The position numbers were made by a program, and so were the translations under genes. Of a stretch of 7,431 bases of DNA, positions 4,703 through 7,431 are shown in pieces (positions within the stretch are counted from its first letter, which is position 1; the number at the start of each line of letters is the position of its first letter). The notes under the pieces were generated by a model. That model saw only the letters and a program-made list of their open reading frames with translations, did no database searches and had not been told where the DNA came from. Source of the DNA: Chloroflexota bacterium (GTDB lineage: Bacteria > Chloroflexota > Dehalococcoidia > DSTF01 > JACRBR01); assembly GCA_021813085.1 (NCBI GenBank), contig JAKAMA010000114.1:1-7431 (forward strand), in the 5' to 3' direction.

Positions 4703-5635
4703 CTAGCCTGCGGGCAGCGATTGGGCCGCCGTTTGCGTGCCGGCGGCCTGGCAGACGCCCGCCGGCTGCCCGCCCGTGACCTTGCAGAGCGCGGCCGTCA
4801 GGAGGTTCGCGCTGCCGACGATCGCCTTCGTCCGCGCGGAGGCCGGGTCATGGAGCTGTGATGCGATCTGTTGCCAGTCCATGTTCGCCAGGATACCCGG
4901 GTCGTAGGTCGCGCCGGACAAGACGTACTTGCCGCCGATGTCCACGAAGGGGATCGCGCCGCTGTTCGTGGCATACGGAGGCTGGTCGTAGGTCGAGATG
5001 ATCTGCTCCTGTGCGGCGGTGAGCTGCTGGAGTGGCTTGTACCCGCCGCCCGATGGCTGGTTCGAGTACTGCTCGACGGACGTGAACGACAGATAGGCGC
5101 TCTGATACGTCGAGCCGTAGAAGCTGAACGTCGCCGTGTTGGGGTCGACATCATTCGGCGCGGAGCGCGTCGTCTTCAACCCCTGGAAGGTCCCGAACCG
5201 GCTCAGCGCCATCACCAGCGCCCAGCGCTCGGCGGCGCAGTACGGGCAATACTCCGCCCCGATGTACAGGACCTCCGGCTTCCCGCCAGACGTAAGCGCC
5301 GGCGATGGAATGACCCGCAGCGCGTTGCTCGCGCTCCCGGTGCCGACCGTGTCGTAGGTCGCTTGCGGCACCTGCGTGATCATCCGCATGACGGCCGGGT
5401 CGGCGGACGCCTCCTTGGCAGCGGGTGGCGAGCTTGTGTTCGATTTGAGCACGGCGATGACGATGCCCGCGACGACCACGGCCGCGCCAACCGCCAGGAG
5501 GAGCCCGGTACGATACCGCTGGACGAAGGATGGACCGCGGGTCGCACGCCGGGGCGTCGCCGGCGCCGCGCTGCGCGCCGGGCGATCTGCCTGCTTGCGC
5601 GGGGCCTGTCGTGGTTCGCTGCGATGCTTCGGCAC
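4703..5635 (-). CDS. Membrane-anchored thioredoxin-like protein, DUF929 type
   Basis: The 310-residue protein has a basic N-terminal tail rich in Arg, Pro and Ala (1-42), one membrane helix (about 43-63) and a Ser/Thr/Pro-rich linker. The domain after it resembles DUF929 proteins. Key residues are Cys130 and Cys133 in GAEYCPYCAAERWA and a cis-Pro candidate, Pro229, in GAIPFVDIG. Two further cysteines near the C-terminus (284 and 295) could form a structural disulfide. I infer an extracytoplasmic thiol oxidase or isomerase that is recharged by the VKOR encoded 5 bases downstream. It starts at GTG 5635 with a TAGACT hexamer ending 6 bases upstream and no Shine-Dalgarno sequence, suggesting a leaderless mRNA. 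Family membership is recalled from motif pattern and not from a search. The redox role comes from the CPYC motif and the neighbour. Confidence 0.85.
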   Translation of the reverse strand: MPKHRSEPRQAPRKQADRPARSAAPATPRRATRGPSFVQRYRTGLLLAVGAAVVVAGIVIAVLKSNTSSPPAAKEASADPAVMRMITQVPQATYDTVGTGSASNALRVIPSPALTSGGKPEVLYIGAEYCPYCAAERWALVMALSRFGTFQGLKTTRSAPNDVDPNTATFSFYGSTYQSAYLSFTSVEQYSNQPSGGGYKPLQQLTAAQEQIISTYDQPPYATNSGAIPFVDIGGKYVLSGATYDPGILANMDWQQIASQLHDPASARTKAIVGSANLLTAALCKVTGGQPAGVCQAAGTQTAAQSLPAG

Positions 5636-5641
5636 GCTGAC

Positions 5642-5647
5642 AGTCTA
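5642..5647 (-). promoter_or_regulatory. Putative leaderless promoter of the DUF929-VKOR group (TAGACT)
   Basis: TAGACTG, preceded by CCG, ends its hexamer 6 bases before the GTG start, the same spacing as at pdxT. No -35 box is visible. Confidence 0.45.
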
Positions 5648-5738
5648 CGGCAGGCGTCTTGATGACCTCTCATCCGCCGGCCGGCGACGCGTCCTTCGCG
5701 CGGCCCGCAGCCCCCCTGACACCCCCGACCTGCCAGGC

Positions 5739-6620
5739 TCAGGCTGTGCCGCCCTCCAGCTCGAGCTGCGCCGGCGCGTACACCGCGTCCGCCGGCGGCA
5801 GGGGCTCGCCCGCGAGCAGCGCGCGGATCGCCGGCAGCGCCGCGCGCGCCGCCTCGATCCCCGCATCGAGCGACCGGCTCATGTGGAACGGCGAATTGCC
5901 CCGCGCCCGCGTCAGCGCCGGCCGTATCGCCAGGTCGGCCGTCCGCCCCGCGGCCGCCTCGTGCGCGATGGCGCCGATCGTGAACGGCAGCCCCGCGAGG
6001 GTGCGGCGCCTGCCGATGCGGTCGAGGCGCTCCGCGACCCACGATGCCGGCCGGCGCAGCGGCTCCGGCAGCAGGTACGGCACCCCCAGCTCCACCGCGA
6101 CCACGACGTCCGCACCCAGGTGCACCGCCGCATCGACCGGCGCGGCGTCCCAGAAGCCACCGTCCAGCAGATAGCGCCCCTGGTGCACCACCGGGCGCGC
6201 CACGAACGGGATCGCGATGCTCGCCTCGATCGCGTCGATCAGCGGTCCGCGGTCGATGATGACGGAGCAGTTGCGCTCGATGTCCGACGCGGTCGCCGCG
6301 AACGGCAGCGGCAGCGTCTCGATCTGACGGCCGGCGAGCGCCTCGTAGAAGCGGCGGGCGAGCCGGTTGCGGTGACGGATCTTCAGGCGGTGCCGGAAGA
6401 AGCTCAATACCTCGCCCGACGGGCAGGTGCGGATCTCCTCTTCCATGTACGCGGGCGTATAGCCGGCCGCGTACGCGCCACCGTAGAGCGAGCCGATGCT
6501 CGTCCCGGCGACGGCGTGGACCTTGATCCCGGCCTCGTCGAGGACCTTGAGCACGCCCACGTGCGCGGCGCCCTTGGTGCCGCCGGCGCCAAGCGCCAGC
6601 CCCAGCTTCAGCTCCTTCAT
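5739..6620 (-). CDS. Patatin-like phospholipase (RssA-type lipid acyl hydrolase)
   Basis: A 293-residue patatin-fold Ser/Asp-dyad hydrolase, expected to cleave acyl chains from phospholipids or related lipids. The domain fills about residues 5-200. It shows the oxyanion loop GAGGTKGAAHVGVL (11-24), the nucleophile elbow GTSIGS with Ser41, and the catalytic Asp153 in L-L-D-G-G. An A-S-x-A-I-P-F motif (133-139) precedes the Asp. There is no signal peptide, so it is probably cytoplasmic or peripheral to the membrane. The C-terminal hundred residues are less conserved and Arg/Ala-rich. The ATG at 6620 has a GGGGAG site 7 bases upstream. It stands apart from its neighbours, with gaps of 155 and 103 bases, and is likely its own transcription unit. 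The physiological substrate cannot be read from the sequence. Confidence 0.93.
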   Translation of the reverse strand: MKELKLGLALGAGGTKGAAHVGVLKVLDEAGIKVHAVAGTSIGSLYGGAYAAGYTPAYMEEEIRTCPSGEVLSFFRHRLKIRHRNRLARRFYEALAGRQIETLPLPFAATASDIERNCSVIIDRGPLIDAIEASIAIPFVARPVVHQGRYLLDGGFWDAAPVDAAVHLGADVVVAVELGVPYLLPEPLRRPASWVAERLDRIGRRRTLAGLPFTIGAIAHEAAAGRTADLAIRPALTRARGNSPFHMSRSLDAGIEAARAALPAIRALLAGEPLPPADAVYAPAQLELEGGTA

Positions 6621-6652
6621 CGTGCTACTCCCCGGCGGGACTCCAACTACTC

Positions 6653-6710
6653 ACCATAATCATCGGCCGGTATGTGCAGGATTCTGCCCCCCGCACCCCT
6701 GGGCCGTCAA
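6653..6710 (-). promoter_or_regulatory. Candidate promoters of the patatin gene
   Basis: Two options lie in the 155-base gap. TATGGT (6653-6658) fits the TANNNTG pattern seen elsewhere in the window and leaves a 32-base leader with the GGGGAG site. Alternatively TTGACG (6705-6710) and CAGAAT (6681-6686) are spaced by 18 bases as a -35/-10 pair. A second TTGACA (6729-6734) has no matching -10. Confidence 0.4.
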
Positions 6711-6775
6711 CGCTGTGCGGCTGTCCTCTGTCAAGCTCCGGGCGACAGGCCGACCGCCTATCGATGCAGCGGCCC

Positions 6776-7264
6776 TCAGCCCGGCTTGAACGGCGGCGCG
6801 CCATCGTCCGGCGTCGCGACCTCGACGTACTCCGCGCCCGCGTACGCGGCGACCCGGCGCGAGATCGCATTCAGCTCGTCCTTGACGAAGCCCGCCGAGA
6901 CGAACGTGACGCCGTGCTCCGGCTCGATCAGATACAGGGTCGGCGTCGAATCGGGGTCGTACATACGGGAGACCCCGAGTGCCGGGCCATCGACCAGCAC
7001 GGTCGGCCGGAAGCCGTACCGGCGCACGAACCGGGCGGCGCCGGCCGCGTCGTTCTGGCAGATGGCCCAGAACGACCACGTCAGGTTCTCGTACGCATCG
7101 TAGAGACGGTCCAGGTAGGGCGCGACGAGCTGGCAGGTGCCGCAGTCCTCCTGCCAGAACGCCAGTAGCGCCGGCCCCTTCCCGAGCGCCTCGTGGAGCG
7201 CGTACTCGAGCCCGTCGAGGCCGGGCAGCGTGAAGTCAGGGGCGGCGGCGCCGGGCTGGACCAT
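6776..7264 (-). CDS. Thioredoxin-fold (TlpA/redoxin-like) protein with CGTC motif
   Basis: A 162-residue thiol-disulfide or peroxide-active protein of the AhpC/TlpA-like group. It starts with the group's typical G-x-x-A-P-D-F-T-L-P-G-L-D-G stretch (5-18). It continues with the strand L-L-A-F-W and the redox motif Cys41-Gly-Thr-Cys44, and ends the core with a T-P-T-L-Y pattern whose Pro108 should be the cis-proline. A further Cys lies at residue 69. No signal peptide or membrane helix precedes the domain when translation starts at ATG 7264, so a cytoplasmic location is likely. A frame extending to 7390 would add 42 Arg-rich residues that overlap the upstream gene and hairpin, so I rejected that start. 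A TACACT hexamer ends 7 bases before ATG 7264 and there is no Shine-Dalgarno sequence. Its substrate is unknown, and a link to the VKOR group is only positional. Confidence 0.87.
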   Translation of the reverse strand: MVQPGAAAPDFTLPGLDGLEYALHEALGKGPALLAFWQEDCGTCQLVAPYLDRLYDAYENLTWSFWAICQNDAAGAARFVRRYGFRPTVLVDGPALGVSRMYDPDSTPTLYLIEPEHGVTFVSAGFVKDELNAISRRVAAYAGAEYVEVATPDDGAPPFKPG

Positions 7265-7277
7265 TACGTACAGTGTA
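7265..7277 (-). promoter_or_regulatory. Putative leaderless promoter of the thioredoxin-fold gene (TACACTGTACGTA)
   Basis: The 13-mer abuts the ATG at 7264. Its TACACT hexamer (7272-7277) ends 7 bases before the start codon. It matches the pdxS upstream element at 12 of 13 positions, and 15 of 17 when the preceding CCG(C/T) is included. Confidence 0.5.
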
Positions 7278-7280
7278 GCG

Positions 7281-7307
7281 GCCGCCGCGCTCAGCGCGCA
7301 GGGCGGC
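7281..7307 (-). terminator. GC-rich hairpin after the right-edge gene
   Basis: GCCGCC (7281-7286) pairs with GGCGGC (7302-7307), and GCGC (7287-7290) pairs with GCGC (7294-7297), with a bulge of four bases on one side. It follows the TAA of the right-edge gene by a few bases and precedes the next promoter. There is no T-run, so it is either a weak terminator or a 3'-end stabiliser. Confidence 0.35.
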
Positions 7308-7313
7308 GGGCCC

Positions 7314-7431
7314 TTATTGCCGGCCGTGACCCGGCGGCGGGCCGCCACCGGGCGTAGGCTGTGCTGCGGGCGGCGGCGTCCGGCCCGCACCGGGCGGCGT
7401 GGGTGCGGGAGCCGGCGTGGCCGCCGGCACC
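7314..7431 (-). CDS. C-terminal proline-rich tail of an unidentified protein (cut by window edge)
   Basis: The minus-strand frame that ends at TAA 7314-7316 is open to the right edge and encodes 38 visible residues. They are almost all Pro, Ala, Gly and Thr (P-A-P-A-P-T-P-P, then P-P-P-A-A-Q-P-T-P-G-G-G-P-P-P-G-H-G-R-Q). This low-complexity composition is typical of disordered tails or linkers of exported or surface proteins, but no domain is visible and no family can be named. The stop position, the following hairpin and the fresh promoter afterwards support a real gene end. A non-coding GC-rich stretch remains possible. Confidence 0.45.
   Translation of the reverse strand, partial: VPAATPAPAPTPPGAGRTPPPAAQPTPGGGPPPGHGRQ

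Noticed and set aside
5376..6659. Plus-strand open frame of 427 codons opposite the patatin gene
   Set aside because: It is the antisense shadow of a patatin gene with all catalytic motifs; it is very Arg-rich and has no family resemblance.
7265..7390. N-terminal extension of the thioredoxin-fold protein to 7390
   Set aside because: The extra 42 residues are Arg-rich, are not a signal peptide, and overlap the end of the upstream gene, the hairpin and the likely promoter.
1..7431. tRNA, rRNA, riboswitch or CRISPR array
   Set aside because: No cloverleaf-like sequence, rRNA segment, regularly spaced short repeats or recognisable aptamer core was seen on either strand by reading. A covariance-model search would be needed to exclude small RNAs.

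Overview
The window is GC-rich bacterial DNA, roughly two-thirds G+C by eye. Every gene I can support lies on the minus strand, so transcription runs from right to left. No taxonomic marker is present. The gene set (PdxS/PdxT vitamin B6 synthesis, a DUF929-type thioredoxin-like membrane protein beside a small VKOR, Lgt, HicBA, a patatin) and the apparently leaderless starts would suit a high-GC Chloroflexota-like bacterium. That is an inference with modest confidence.

Layout in transcription order. At the right edge is the proline-rich C-terminus of an unidentified protein (7314-7431), followed by a GC hairpin. A thioredoxin-fold protein with a CGTC motif (6776-7264) and a patatin-like phospholipase (5739-6620) come next. 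An envelope protein-maturation group follows: an anchored DUF929-type thioredoxin-like protein (4703-5635), a VKOR-family disulfide-generating enzyme 5 bases downstream (4248-4697), and the lipoprotein enzyme Lgt (3351-4175). The last block is the PLP synthase locus, pdxS (2342-3277) and pdxT (398-1021), which are normally neighbours. At the left edge is the N-terminal part of a possible GNAT-like protein (1-327).

The unusual part is the 1.3 kb between pdxS and pdxT. It holds two hicB-hicA toxin-antitoxin pairs in tandem. Between the pairs is a scar in which the first 34 codons of a second, diverged pdxT are joined to the last 25 codons of a second pdxS. A 151-bp block (pdxS end, spacer, first codons of hicB) is present twice with only 3 mismatches. 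The pdxT-start repeat is only about 86% identical, and the rest of the two hicBA pairs is much more diverged. This uneven similarity does not fit a plain tandem duplication. It suggests recombination between two versions of a pdxS-hicBA-pdxT locus carrying different hicBA alleles. In the downstream pair, HicA has Asp where its sister has the expected active-site His, and the hicA ribosome binding site is degraded.

A second pattern is regulatory. Several starts (pdxT, the pdxT remnant, the DUF929 gene, the thioredoxin-fold gene) have a TANNNTG -10-like element whose hexamer ends 6-7 bases before the start codon, with no Shine-Dalgarno sequence. This is the arrangement expected of leaderless mRNAs. 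The pdxS and thioredoxin-fold promoters share a 13-base element with 12 identities.

No tRNA, rRNA, CRISPR array, transposase or replication origin was seen. No stretch over 300 bases lacks a gene or gene remnant.
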